Origin: an uncultured Bacteroidaceae bacterium
Lineage (GTDB): Bacteria; Bacteroidota; Bacteroidia; Bacteroidales; Bacteroidaceae
NCBI GenBank assembly: GCA_905234555.1
Contig: CAJOHO010000005.1
Location: 1 to 64,000 of the forward strand
Length of the DNA: 64,000 nt
Reading direction: 5' to 3'
Below the pieces are notes generated by a model. The model was not told where the DNA came from and made no database searches. It saw only the letters and a program-made list of their open reading frames with translations. Every line of letters starts with the position of its first letter. Within the stretch, counting starts at the first letter, position 1. A program made the position numbers and the translations under genes. Positions 22,496-31,268 of this stretch are shown here, piece by piece.

Positions 22496-25400
22496 TTTCT
22501 GGCTTTCCACCCACTTCCGGGCATTCACGAAGGCTTCCATCCAAGGAGTGATTTCGTCCTTGCCCAGACGGTCGAGCGGATAGTTGGCTTCCTGCCAGGG
22601 GAAGATGGCACGTTCGAGGTGAGGCATCATCGCCAGATGGCGTCCGTCGGCACTTGCCAACGCTGCCACGTCATAGTCGCTGCCGTTGGGATTGCCTGGA
22701 TAACCAGAATAGCTGTATTTCGCCACGATGTTGTAGTTGTCTTCTGCCTGAGGCAGCGAGAAGCGTCCTTCGCCGTGAGCCACCCAGATGCCCAGTCGGC
22801 TGCCGCTCAGCGAGCCGAACAGCACGCTGTCGTTCTGAGGGATGCTGACGGTGAGGAAACCACTCTCAAACTTATGGGAGATATTATGCTGCATGGTGGC
22901 AGTCTTGGGCTTAGCTCCTTCTCCACGATTCAGCAAGCCCAGTTCTACCATCAGCTGGCAACCGTTACAGATACCCAGCGAGAGGGTGTCCTTGCGGGCA
23001 TAGAAGGCGTCGAGGGCAGCCTTGGCCTTGGGGTTGTAGAGGAACGCACCAGCCCAGCCCTTCGCACTTCCCAGCACGTCGCTGTTCGAGAAGCCGCCGC
23101 AGAACACAATGAACGAGATGTCTTCCAGCGTCTCGCGTCCACTTACCAAGTCGGTCATCATCACGTCCTTCACCTCAAAGCCTGCCAGCCATAGCGAGTA
23201 GGCCATTTCACGTTCACCGTTCGTACCTTTCTCACGTATAATCGCTGCCTTGGGACGTGAAGATTGGTGGGCAGAGAGGGAAGCGTCCTTCCAGCGGTCT
23301 GGGTCCAGACCGTACTGGCTCAGCTTGCCCGTGAAGTCCTTGTTGAACACCTGCTGGATGGGCTGTGACTTATAGTTCTTAAAACGCTCGTCTGCCATTC
23401 CGTTGAAGCTCTGCTTCTGATCCAGGCGGGCCGATGTGCTGTACCACACATCACGCAGATAGTCTATGTCGTAAGTCAGCGCCTTGTGCTCCTGCTTCAG
23501 AATCAGCTTGCGTTCAGCGATGGGATGGCCCAGCGGCACGAAGCCGACACCTTCATTTTCGAGCAGGTTTTCCACAGCGGCCTTGTTCTTGTTGGCAACC
23601 TGAATCACCACACCAGGGTTCTCAGCAAACAGAACCTTTACCATATCTTCCTCTGCAAAGCCCTTCAGCGAGATATTCAATCCGCCTTTCGTGTTGGCAA
23701 AGGTCATTTCGAGCAGGGTGGTCACCAGACCGCCTGCGCTGATATCGTGTCCTGCCAGCAGCAGACCGTCGTTCACCAGCGTCTGGATGGCATTGAAAGC
23801 ATCTGCGAAATACTCAGCATTCTTCACCGTCGGCACATCGCTGCCCACATAGCCCAGACTCTGGGCAAAGGCGCTACCACCCAAGTGCAGGGAGTCGAAG
23901 GAGAAGTCGATATGATAAAGCGTAGAGTCAGGAGTGTTGACGATGACCGGACTGACCACCTTCTTCACATCGCTCACCTCTCCGCCAGAGCTGACAATTA
24001 CGGTTCCTGGGCTAATCACCTTGCTGCCGTCAGGATATTTCTGCGTCATAGAGAGCGAATCCTTACCCGTCGGCACATTCACGCCCAACGCAACACAGAA
24101 CTCACTCAGCGCCTCCACACCCTGATACAGACGGGCATCCTCGCCTTTCTGCGAACGGCAAGGCCACATCCAGTTGGCACTCAGCGACACGCTGTCCAAT
24201 CCTTCTGCCAAGGGTGCCCAAACGAGGTTCGTCAGCGACTCTGCCACACTCAGCACACTACCTGCAGCAGGATCGGCAAGACCTGCCTGCGGCGCATGAC
24301 CGATGGCGGTGGCAATACCTTTCTCGCCACGATAGTCGAGAGCCACCACACCACAGTCGCTCAACGGCAACTGCAGTTCACCCACACACTGCTGACGTGC
24401 AATCTTACCCGTCACGCTGCGGTCCACCTTGTTGGTCAGCCAGTCCTTGCAAGCCACACTTTCCAGCTTCAGCACACCTTCAAGGTAAGCATCTGTCTTT
24501 GTACTGTCGTATTCCACATCCTGATAAGTACGCACCACCGTCTCGTCCTTCATCACCGTCTTGGGCGAATGGCCGAACATCTGTGCCACCTCCAGGTCGA
24601 AGGGACGCACACCGTCACCTTGCTCAAAGGCAAAATGGGCATCACCAGTTGTCTCACCCACCACATACAGCGGGGCACGTTCGCGTTCAGCCACTTGACG
24701 CACATGTTCGATGTGCTCCTCCTGTATCAGCAGTCCCATGCGTTCCTGGCTCTCGTTGGCGATGATTTCCTTCGACGACAGCGTCTGGTCGCCAATAGGC
24801 AACTTGGTCATGTCGATAAGACCGCCACACTCCTCCACCAGTTCACTCAGGCAGTTCACATGACCTGCGCTACCGTGGTCGTGGATAGATACCACAGGAT
24901 TCACATCCTCTTCACACAGCGAACGCACCAGGTTGTAGGCACGCTTCTGCATCTCAGGATTGGCACGCTGTACGGCGTTCAGCTCAATTCCGCTGCTGTA
25001 GCGGCCTGTGTCAACCGACGACACAGAGCCTCCACCCAGACCGATGCGGTAGTTATCACCACCCACCACAACAATCTTGTTGCCCTTCTCAGGAGTGCCC
25101 TTCAAGCAGTCGCGCTTAGTGCCGTAGCCCACACCACCAGCCAGCATGATGACCTTGTCGTAGCCATACTGCTCACCGTTTTCTTCGTGGTCGAAAGTCA
25201 GCACCGAACCCGTAATCAGCGGTTGACCGAACTTGTTGCCGAAGTCGCTGGCTCCGTTCGAAGCCTTGATCAGAATCTGTTCTGGAGTCTGGTAGAGCCA
25301 GGGACGGTCTGCTGTTGTCGGACTGGTCATATACACAGCCGTTCCGGCAATCGGCCAGGAGCCAACGCCACCGCCCATACGGTCGCGGATTTCACCGCCC

Positions 25401-26185
25401 GTACCAGTGGCAGCGCCGTTGAACGGCTCCACCGTCGTTGGGAAGTTGTGAGTTTCTGCCTTCAGCGAGATGACGGATTCAATCTCCTTCACCTCGAAGT
25501 AATCGCTGGTGGCATGATCCTTCGGCGAGAACTGCTCCACCATCGGACCCTGTGCAAACGCCACATTATCCTTATAGGCAGATATGATTTGGTTGGGATT
25601 CTCCTGCGTTGTCCGCTTAATCATCTGGAAGAGAGAGGATTCCTTCTCCACGCCGTCAATCACGAATGTACCGCCGAAAATCTTGTGGCGGCAGTGCTCC
25701 GAGTTGATTTGGGCAAAACCGAACACCTCAGAGTCCGTCAACTTGCGTCCCAGCTGACCCTCCACCTTGTGCAGATACTCAATCTCCTCAGGGCTGAGTG
25801 CCAGACCTTCCTGTTCGTTGTAAGCCTCCAAGTCCTCGATGTGGAGAATGGGGGCAGGTTCGATATTCACCGTGAAGATATCCTGGTCCAACCCCTTGTA
25901 GCGGCGTTGCAGCATCGGATCGAAGTCCGCAGCAGCAGGGAAATACTCTTCAATGCGATCTATGCCCTGCATAGCCATGTTCTGCGTGATTTCCACCGCG
26001 TTTGTGCTCCAGGGAGTCACCATTTCGCGACGAGGGCCAATCCATTCGCCCTCCATCGTCTCACTCTCTACCTGTTGTGCTTCGCCAAACAACCAGCAAA
26101 GCTTGTCCGTCTCCTGCTGCGTCAATGCATGGTTCGCACTGACAGCAACAACAGTTTCGGATTTAGTCCTAAAAAAATAAATCAT
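22493..26185 (-). CDS. purL: Phosphoribosylformylglycinamidine synthase (large single-chain PurL)
   Basis: Catalyses the ATP- and glutamine-dependent fourth step of purine synthesis. The 1230-residue size is that of the single-chain form that fuses PurS-like, synthase and glutaminase parts. Seen motifs: FGFAQINSEHCRHKIFGG (linker/active-site region), KAETHNFPTTVEPFNGAATG with GGEIRD, two PurM-like halves (SIHDHGSAGHVNCLSELVEE; LAGHDISAGGLVTTLLEM), and a class I glutaminase with nucleophile Cys in LGICNGCQLMVELG (about 1070) and a His near HNISHKFES/WVAHGEGRF. A minus-strand promoter lies at 26217-26247. Very long ORFs on the opposite strand (for example 23486-26251) are codon-bias shadows. 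Confidence 0.97.
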   Translation of the reverse strand: MIYFFRTKSETVVAVSANHALTQQETDKLCWLFGEAQQVESETMEGEWIGPRREMVTPWSTNAVEITQNMAMQGIDRIEEYFPAAADFDPMLQRRYKGLDQDIFTVNIEPAPILHIEDLEAYNEQEGLALSPEEIEYLHKVEGQLGRKLTDSEVFGFAQINSEHCRHKIFGGTFVIDGVEKESSLFQMIKRTTQENPNQIISAYKDNVAFAQGPMVEQFSPKDHATSDYFEVKEIESVISLKAETHNFPTTVEPFNGAATGTGGEIRDRMGGGVGSWPIAGTAVYMTSPTTADRPWLYQTPEQILIKASNGASDFGNKFGQPLITGSVLTFDHEENGEQYGYDKVIMLAGGVGYGTKRDCLKGTPEKGNKIVVVGGDNYRIGLGGGSVSSVDTGRYSSGIELNAVQRANPEMQKRAYNLVRSLCEEDVNPVVSIHDHGSAGHVNCLSELVEECGGLIDMTKLPIGDQTLSSKEIIANESQERMGLLIQEEHIEHVRQVAERERAPLYVVGETTGDAHFAFEQGDGVRPFDLEVAQMFGHSPKTVMKDETVVRTYQDVEYDSTKTDAYLEGVLKLESVACKDWLTNKVDRSVTGKIARQQCVGELQLPLSDCGVVALDYRGEKGIATAIGHAPQAGLADPAAGSVLSVAESLTNLVWAPLAEGLDSVSLSANWMWPCRSQKGEDARLYQGVEALSEFCVALGVNVPTGKDSLSMTQKYPDGSKVISPGTVIVSSGGEVSDVKKVVSPVIVNTPDSTLYHIDFSFDSLHLGGSAFAQSLGYVGSDVPTVKNAEYFADAFNAIQTLVNDGLLLAGHDISAGGLVTTLLEMTFANTKGGLNISLKGFAEEDMVKVLFAENPGVVIQVANKNKAAVENLLENEGVGFVPLGHPIAERKLILKQEHKALTYDIDYLRDVWYSTSARLDQKQSFNGMADERFKNYKSQPIQQVFNKDFTGKLSQYGLDPDRWKDASLSAHQSSRPKAAIIREKGTNGEREMAYSLWLAGFEVKDVMMTDLVSGRETLEDISFIVFCGGFSNSDVLGSAKGWAGAFLYNPKAKAALDAFYARKDTLSLGICNGCQLMVELGLLNRGEGAKPKTATMQHNISHKFESGFLTVSIPQNDSVLFGSLSGSRLGIWVAHGEGRFSLPQAEDNYNIVAKYSYSGYPGNPNGSDYDVAALASADGRHLAMMPHLERAIFPWQEANYPLDRLGKDEITPWMEAFVNARKWVESQK

Positions 26186-26216
26186 ACCTTAATGAGTATC
26201 TTATACAAATTTTGTA

Positions 26217-26247
26217 CAAAGTTAGTGCAAATCAAGCGAAGAACAAA
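26217..26247 (-). promoter_or_regulatory. purL promoter
   Basis: Minus-strand TTTG (26247-26244) and TAACTTTG (26224-26217), 19 nt apart; ATG at 26185. Confidence 0.78.
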
Positions 26248-26521
26248 ATAAAGTGCACAAAACTTTCATTTTTATGAACGAACAAGTGTAACTTCGGCGG
26301 ATTTTGAACTAAAGTTACTCTGTTTTTCGTTCGTACACATAAAATTGCCCAAATAATTGCGCAATTAATGCTGTTTTTTGCTCGAAAAATTCGTAATTTC
26401 AGGAAAAACACCCTGCCAAACAGCCCTCCAACAAGAACACATTATATTGCAGAAATGGCGCCACACCACTGATAATCAATATATTAACGTGGATACCACA
26501 TCTTCATTAGGGGGATAAATC

Positions 26522-26750
26522 GTGACAATGACAAAATGACAAAATGACATTAAGGTGTTTTCAATGTGCAGATAAACGAACGGGGTAACAATCAAGCACG
26601 AAACAGCCCCCAAAAGTAACAGATTGTAAGTATAGAAATTTTATAATATTATAACTCATAGCATGTGCACACTTAGAAAGTGCTTATTGTCATTTTGTCA
26701 TTCTGTCATTTGTCACTTTTGGGAGTGTTTAAAAAGCTATGTGCTTGATT
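26522..26750. repeat. Nested inverted repeats in a gene-free region
   Basis: GTGACAATGACAAAATGACA plus AAATGACA (26522-26549) is inverted, with minor changes, at 26688-26716. AATCAAGCAC (26590-26599) and CCCAAAAGT (26609-26617) are inverted at 26741-26750 and 26715-26723. There is no ORF. The rest of 26250-27494 holds a GC hairpin near 26990, two dispersed repeats and candidate sRNA 3; I see no protein gene. Confidence 0.7.
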
Positions 26751-27028
26751 GAAAGCTAATTAGCATTCAGCTCGGTAAACCTCAAAAACAAAATGTAGGT
26801 AAAAGTAGCAAAATTAGGGCTATTTTCTGGTTCAAATTTGTGCTATTTTTAGCACATTTCTGACTTTTTTCGTACGTTTTGTGAACAAATCACGCTTTTT
26901 CATGAGAAACTTGTATATCTTAACGTTAACCTTACCTTTGACTTTATCTTTTTCCCTGAATACACCAGTCAATGGCGGACTATATACTCCCCTCCCTCTA
27001 CGGGAGGGGTTTCTGTCCCCCGATTAAC

Positions 27029-27113
27029 GGGGGTCGACTGGGGTCTTTAGAGGAGGCACTGAATGTGGCTCCGACCCCACAAAGGGTTGCAAGTCCCCCA
27101 CTTGCGACGGTGG
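27029..27113. repeat. 83-bp dispersed repeat, second copy
   Basis: Nearly identical to 19791-19873 in the murI leader (TCGACTGGGGTCTTTAGAGG ... CACTTGCGACGGTGG). The GTTGCAAGT hairpin has one mismatch and one extra loop base here. Confidence 0.8.
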
Positions 27114-27145
27114 GCGCGAAGGGGGTGTAAAGACCATTGAGATGA

Positions 27146-27346
27146 CATAACTGAAAATAAATTTTGCCTTAAGAGAAAATAATTTTTGCCTTAAGAGAAA
27201 AATTGCTAAGTCTTAACACAAACTGGACCTTTGCCTTAACACTACTTTTTGAGGACCTTTTTTTTAACACTTAATGTTAAATTCTGCGACAGATAAAAAG
27301 TTCCCAGCGATTTACTTGCGTGTTTCAAAAATATTTCGTAACTTTG
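27146..27346 (+). repeat. 200-bp dispersed promoter module, copy 2
   Basis: Aligns end to end with 1152-1351, including the TTTTGCCTTAAG motifs, GCTAAGTCTTAACACAAACT, the TTAACACTTAATGTTAA palindrome and the final TAACTTTG. Confidence 0.8.
27315..27346 (+). promoter_or_regulatory. Promoter of candidate sRNA 3
   Basis: CTTG at 27315-27318 and TAACTTTG at 27339-27346, 20 nt apart. Confidence 0.7.
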
Positions 27347-27352
27347 CGTAGT

Positions 27353-27470
27353 GTTTAAAAACAGCGCGATTGGCTTGAAATAGGATAACAAGGGGCGTTG
27401 AAGACGCTGATTTACGGCTGTCAAAGAACAAAAATGAGGGTGTGTCTAAACAGGCACATCCTCATTTTTT
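27353..27470 (+). ncRNA. Candidate small RNA 3
   Basis: A transcript from the module promoter would contain a GCGT-tgaag-ACGC hairpin (27395-27407) and end at AAAATGAGG ... CCTCATTTT (27431-27468) with a T-run, a good intrinsic terminator. No ORF of credible quality; the next gene (DUF2795) is on the other strand. Sequence downstream of the promoter is unrelated to candidate sRNA 1. Confidence 0.55.
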
Positions 27471-27494
27471 ATCCGATTACACCGACGATCGCGG

Positions 27495-27716
27495 TTAATA
27501 TTCTTCTTCATCCCACAGAAAATCTTCTTTTGAAGGGTAGTCGGGCCAAATCTCTTCGATTGACTCATACACATCGCCTTCATCTTCAATTTCCTGAAGA
27601 TTCTCTATTACTTCCATCGGCGCACCGCTTCGGGTTGCATAGTCGATGAGTTCTTCTTTGGTGGCCGGCCAAGGTGCATCTTCCAGTGAGATAGCCAATT
27701 CCAATGTCCAATACAT
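27495..27716 (-). CDS. DUF2795 family small acidic protein
   Basis: 73 residues: MYWTLELAISLEDAPWPATK, EELIDYATRSGAPMEVIENL, then a very acidic tail (EIEDEGDVYESIEEIWPDYP, DFLWDEEEY). The first half, with alternating WPATKEELIDYA and MEVIENL helices, is the DUF2795 pattern common in Bacteroidetes and other phyla; function unknown. No neighbour on the same strand is close enough to suggest an operon; the upstream gap contains a GC hairpin (27732-27760), and I found no clear promoter. Confidence 0.85.
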   Translation of the reverse strand: MYWTLELAISLEDAPWPATKEELIDYATRSGAPMEVIENLQEIEDEGDVYESIEEIWPDYPSKEDFLWDEEEY

Positions 27717-27731
27717 AATATTTAGTTTAAG

Positions 27732-27760
27732 GCCCCCACCTACTCCCCAAGGGGGAGAGA
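27732..27760. repeat. GC-rich dispersed hairpin repeat
   Basis: GGCCCCCACCTACTCCCCAA followed by GGGGGAGAG; the remaining gap to 27919 has no gene. Confidence 0.5.
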
Positions 27761-27919
27761 TTTGATGATGAAAATGGGGCTAAAGATGAGAATTTTTGAA
27801 AAATGTGCGCAAAATTAGTGCAAAGTGTTGAATTGGCAAAATATTAAGATTAAAAAAATGTTAAACCTAAGTCGGTTTTTAGGATTTATGACAGATTGGG
27901 CGTTTTATTGAACGGATGC

Positions 27920-28489
27920 TCATTTTTTACGGGGTTGCCAGAGGATTTCTTCTTTCCCTGCCTCGACATTGAGTTTGCGTGAGAGTGCGAAGAAATAATC
28001 GGACAGGCGGTTGACGTAGGCAAGGACCTGCGGATCGAGTGGGAAGCCGAGTTCTTCCTGTAAAGCGAGGATTCGCCGTTCTGCCCTGCGACAGACGGTG
28101 CGGCAGACGTGGGCAACACTGGCGCCACGCGTTCCGCCTGGCAAGATAAACAGGCGAAGTGGGGGCAGAGAGGCATCGAGGAGGTCGATGGTGTGTTCGA
28201 GCTGGGTCACCATCTCTTCGGTCACGATGCTCTGCTCACGCAATTCACGCTGGGTGGTGTCGGTGGCGAGATAGGAACCGACCACGAACAGTTTCGACTG
28301 GATGTCGATGAGTTGCTGACGGTCTTCCTCGCCGGTATAGGTGGCAAGGAGTCCAATCTGGGCGTTGAGTTCGTCGATGGTGCCATAGGATTCCAGACGT
28401 GCGCTGTTCTTGCGAACTCGCTGTCCCCCAACGAGGCTGGTCATACCTGCGTCGCCGGTACGGGTATAAAGGATGGATTTTTTTGTCAT
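27920..28489 (-). CDS. Cob(I)alamin adenosyltransferase, PduO type
   Basis: Transfers the adenosyl group of ATP to cob(I)alamin to make coenzyme B12. The 189-residue protein has the PduO-type N-terminal ATP site YTRTGDAGMTSLVGGQRVRK, the SYGTIDELNAQIGLL helix, and the C-terminal signature LPGGTRGASVAHVCRTVCRR AER plus YVNRLSDYFFALSRKLN. Length is normal for the stand-alone domain. It lies upstream of nothing obviously cobalamin-related here; a REP-like hairpin separates it from the next minus-strand gene (28531). Assignment by motif is strong; the in vivo partner (for example methylmalonyl-CoA mutase) is not in this window. Confidence 0.93.
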   Translation of the reverse strand: MTKKSILYTRTGDAGMTSLVGGQRVRKNSARLESYGTIDELNAQIGLLATYTGEEDRQQLIDIQSKLFVVGSYLATDTTQRELREQSIVTEEMVTQLEHTIDLLDASLPPLRLFILPGGTRGASVAHVCRTVCRRAERRILALQEELGFPLDPQVLAYVNRLSDYFFALSRKLNVEAGKEEILWQPRKK

Positions 28490-28503
28490 AGGTTGATCGT
28501 TTC

Positions 28504-28523
28504 CCTCGCGGAAAAGCGCGAGG
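28504..28523. repeat. REP-like CTCGCG hairpin
   Basis: CCTCGCG-gaaaag-CGCGAGG, core of the dispersed family also at 57298, 60385 and, degenerate, 61441. Confidence 0.7.
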
Positions 28524-28530
28524 CGCTGTT

Positions 28531-28968
28531 TTATAATAGATATCTTTGGCGTTGGCGGGCGGGGTCGAAGAAGGCGATGCCGCGATGGCGGAGGTCGAAG
28601 GTGGAGGTGTGCTTGAGAGATTGGTGTATGCCTTCCCAGAGTCCACGGTTCTTTCCCTGTATGTCTTCGATGATGAGGCAGGTGTCAGGACGGATGTCCT
28701 TGGCGTCGTAGGGCAGGATCTGCACGTCGGCTTTAGCTGCATGGATATAGGCTTCTGCCTGCGGACTGCCATCGACAAGCATCAGGGACTTGGGTTGCAG
28801 CCAGTTGACGATACGGAACAGCTGTTCGTCGTCTTCCGTTCCCTGAAGTGTGTCGAAGGCGTAGTAGCGGTGCTTCTCAAAGAGCACGTCCCTGACAAAC
28901 TCGTAGGCCCAAGGCGACTGAATGCCAAATCCGTGGCGATGTTTCCAACGTGTGAAGCTACAATTCAT
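28531..28968 (-). CDS. Hypothetical protein resembling a class I methyltransferase relative
   Basis: 145 residues. HRHGFGIQSPWAYEFVRDVL at the N-terminus and STFDLRHRGIAFFDPARQRQ at the C-terminus match a Bacteroidetes family annotated as SAM-dependent methyltransferase-like, in which HGIHSP-type N-termini are common. Only about 145 residues are present, and the glycine-rich SAM-binding motif is not evident (SLMLVDGSPQAEAYIHAAKA occupies that place), so it may be a shortened or inactive member. Between the ABC exporter (upstream, 9 nt) and the cobalamin gene on the same strand, so probably the tail of the argS-rnhA-ABC transcript. Confidence 0.6.
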   Translation of the reverse strand: MNCSFTRWKHRHGFGIQSPWAYEFVRDVLFEKHRYYAFDTLQGTEDDEQLFRIVNWLQPKSLMLVDGSPQAEAYIHAAKADVQILPYDAKDIRPDTCLIIEDIQGKNRGLWEGIHQSLKHTSTFDLRHRGIAFFDPARQRQRYLL

Positions 28969-28977
28969 AATGCATAA

Positions 28978-30807
28978 TTACAACGCCTGCATGTCGTTGA
29001 GTTTCTTGTAGTAACCATCCATGGCGATGAGTTCCTCGTGTGTTCCCTCTTCCACGATGCGTCCCTCGTGGAGCACATAGATGCGGTCGGCATTCTTGAT
29101 GGTGGAAAGGCGGTGGGCAATAGCGATGGTGGTACGCGACTTCATGAGCCGTTCGAGGGCATCCTGCACGAGGCGTTCGCTCTCTGTATCAAGGGCGGAG
29201 GTGGCTTCGTCGAGGATGAGGATGGGCGGGTTCTTCAGGATGGCACGTGCGATGCTGATTCGCTGGCGCTGACCACCTGAGAGACGTCCGCCTCGGTCAC
29301 CCACCTTGGTGTTGTAGCCTTCTTCCATCTCCATGATGAAGTCGTGGGCGTTGGCGATACGAGCCGCTGCCTCCACCTGCTCCTGTGTGGCGTTTTCCAT
29401 ACCGAAGGCGATGTTGTTGAAGACGGTATCGTTGAAGAGGATGGCTTCCTGGTTGACGTTGCCGATGATGCCTCGCAGACTCTTGACCTTCAGCGACTTG
29501 ACATTACGTCCATCGATAAGGATTTCGCCATCGGCGATGTCGTGGTAGCGAGGGATGAGATCGACCAGCGTAGATTTGCCAGAACCCGATTGACCCACAA
29601 GTGCGATAGTCTTACCTTTGGGAACGGTGAGGTTGATGTCGTGCAGCACTTCACGCTGGCTGTTATAGGAGAAGGAGACGTGACGCAGTTCAATCTTCTC
29701 GTTCAGTCCGTCGATGGTCTGAGCGTTAGGAGCGTCCTTGATGGGGTTCTCCGCATTCATAATCTTGTTGATGCGTTCCATCGACGCCAACCCCTTCTGG
29801 ATGCTGTAACCCGCTTTGGAGAGTTCCTTCAGCGGCTGCAGCATGGTGTAGAGGATGATGAGGTAGTAGATGAACGTGCTGCCGTCGATGGGTGAGTTGC
29901 CTGAGAAGATGAGGTAACCGCCAAACCACAGCACAAACACAATCATGAGGGTTCCCAGAAATTCGCTGACTGGATGAGCGGCACTCTGACGAATCGCCAC
30001 TTTCATGGCAGCAGAACGGTGTTCGTTGTTCACTTTTGTAAAGCGATCCTCCATCTTTTTCTCAGCAATGAACGCCTTGATGATGCGCAGTCCGCCCAGC
30101 GTCTCCTCAATCTGACTGAGTCCGTCGCTCCACTTCGACTGGGCGAAGAGGGAACGGCGCTTCAGCGTCTTGCCGATGCGTCCGATGCCAAACGCCATGA
30201 GTGGCACCACGAGCAAGGTAAAGATGGTGAGCTGCCAACTAATAGCGACCAAGGTACCCATATAAATAAGGATAAAGATGGGGTTCTTGATGATCATATC
30301 GAGGGACGAAGTGATGGATGAATCGACCTCGTTCACATCGGTGCTGACACGAGCCAGGATGTCGCCCTTGCGTTCCTCTGAGAAGAAGGAAAGGGGCAAG
30401 GATAGAATCTTGCGATAGAGGTTGTTGCGGATATCACGCACGATACCCGTCTTGATGGGCATGAGTGTGGCGCTGCCACCAAAATAAGAGGCGGTCTTGA
30501 GCAGCGTCATGAACGCCAGTCCCAAACCCAGCAGCAGGAGAGTGGTGGATTCGCCATATTTCTCTATCAGCTCTTGGGAGAAATAATAGAGGTTATTGGT
30601 GGCTGTTTCCTTCAGGTCGCCTTCACCCCAAGGGATGTACTCATAGTGAATTTGCTCAACTTTGAACAAGATATTGAGAATAGGCAGGAGCAACGTGAAG
30701 GTGAACACGTTGAAGATGGCGGTAAGGATATTGAGTCCGAGCGTTGCCGCCATGTATTTTTTGTAGGGGGCGAAGTAATGCCCCATCGTCTTGAAGAATT
30801 CTCTCAT
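28978..30807 (-). CDS. ABC exporter, fused permease and ATPase (MsbA-like)
   Basis: 609 residues: six membrane spans in the first about 320 residues (type IV exporter fold), then an ATPase domain with Walker A GQSGSGKST (about 403), signature LSGGQRQRISIARAIL (about 512), Walker B LILDEATSALD (about 533) and the H-loop IAHRLSTI. Homodimers of this type flip lipids or export drugs; MsbA-like lipid export is a reasonable guess, but the substrate is not shown. Its ATG overlaps the rnhA stop (ATGA), so the two are coupled, and rnhA in turn follows argS by 3 nt. Confidence 0.9.
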   Translation of the reverse strand: MREFFKTMGHYFAPYKKYMAATLGLNILTAIFNVFTFTLLLPILNILFKVEQIHYEYIPWGEGDLKETATNNLYYFSQELIEKYGESTTLLLLGLGLAFMTLLKTASYFGGSATLMPIKTGIVRDIRNNLYRKILSLPLSFFSEERKGDILARVSTDVNEVDSSITSSLDMIIKNPIFILIYMGTLVAISWQLTIFTLLVVPLMAFGIGRIGKTLKRRSLFAQSKWSDGLSQIEETLGGLRIIKAFIAEKKMEDRFTKVNNEHRSAAMKVAIRQSAAHPVSEFLGTLMIVFVLWFGGYLIFSGNSPIDGSTFIYYLIILYTMLQPLKELSKAGYSIQKGLASMERINKIMNAENPIKDAPNAQTIDGLNEKIELRHVSFSYNSQREVLHDINLTVPKGKTIALVGQSGSGKSTLVDLIPRYHDIADGEILIDGRNVKSLKVKSLRGIIGNVNQEAILFNDTVFNNIAFGMENATQEQVEAAARIANAHDFIMEMEEGYNTKVGDRGGRLSGGQRQRISIARAILKNPPILILDEATSALDTESERLVQDALERLMKSRTTIAIAHRLSTIKNADRIYVLHEGRIVEEGTHEELIAMDGYYKKLNDMQAL

Positions 30808-31265
30808 TTCCGTCCAAAGTCAGCGGGGATTTCTCCCCAGTTGTCTGTATCCCATTTGAGAATGGGGTTGGTATAGGTGTTGGTCTGGAGCCAGCGTTCA
30901 GCACGGGCGATGATGTCGAACAGTTTCTCGGTCTGCGGCGTGCGTTGGAGGGTGGTCTTGCATTTCTTCTTCTGCACCCATATCTGAGCCGTACGGCTGT
31001 CGCTGTAGATGGGCATATTGGGCAGGTTCTTCTGCTTGAGCAGCGCCAGGGCATGGACGATGGCGAGGAACTCGCCGATGTTGTTGGTTCCCTGCACAGG
31101 CCCGAAGTGGAAAATCTGCTTTCCACTGGGCAGGTGCACACCCCGATATTCCATCGGTCCTGGATTTCCGCTACAGGCGGCATCGACAGCTAAGGCGGAC
31201 CCACCCCCTTGCCCCTCTCCTGTAGGGAGGGGAGTGGTTACCTTTCCTGTACCATCATTATCCAT
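30804..31265 (-). CDS. rnhA: Ribonuclease H family protein
   Basis: Cleaves RNA in RNA-DNA hybrids. The 153-residue product carries the acidic active-site residues of RNase HI: VDAACSGNPGPMEYRGV (first Asp), GTNNIGEFLAIVHAL (Glu), IYSDSRTAQIWV (Asp), and the C-terminal WGEIPADFGRK (last Asp) typical of the Bacteroidetes subtype. The N-terminus MDNDGTGKVTTPLPTGEGQG is partly translated from a GC-rich hairpin repeat (31199-31240), an apparent insertion between the start and the first strand. Tightly packed between argS and the ABC exporter. Confidence 0.9.
   Translation of the reverse strand: MDNDGTGKVTTPLPTGEGQGGGSALAVDAACSGNPGPMEYRGVHLPSGKQIFHFGPVQGTNNIGEFLAIVHALALLKQKNLPNMPIYSDSRTAQIWVQKKKCKTTLQRTPQTEKLFDIIARAERWLQTNTYTNPILKWDTDNWGEIPADFGRK
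31199..31240. repeat. GC-rich hairpin repeat in the rnhA 5' coding end
   Basis: CACCCCCTTGCCCCTCTCCT followed by GTAGGGAGGGGAGTGG, translated as TTPLPTGEGQGGG in RnhA. Confidence 0.7.
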
Positions 31266-31268
31266 AGC

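Noticed and set aside
23486-26251. 921-codon plus-strand ORF opposite purL
   Set aside because: It is antisense to the whole N-terminal two thirds of purL, shows no family motif, and its composition (His, Arg, Leu rich) is typical of a codon-bias shadow.
26250-27494. Insertion sequence in the gene-free region
   Set aside because: Inverted repeats are present but there is no transposase ORF, and the arms interleave and do not flank an element.
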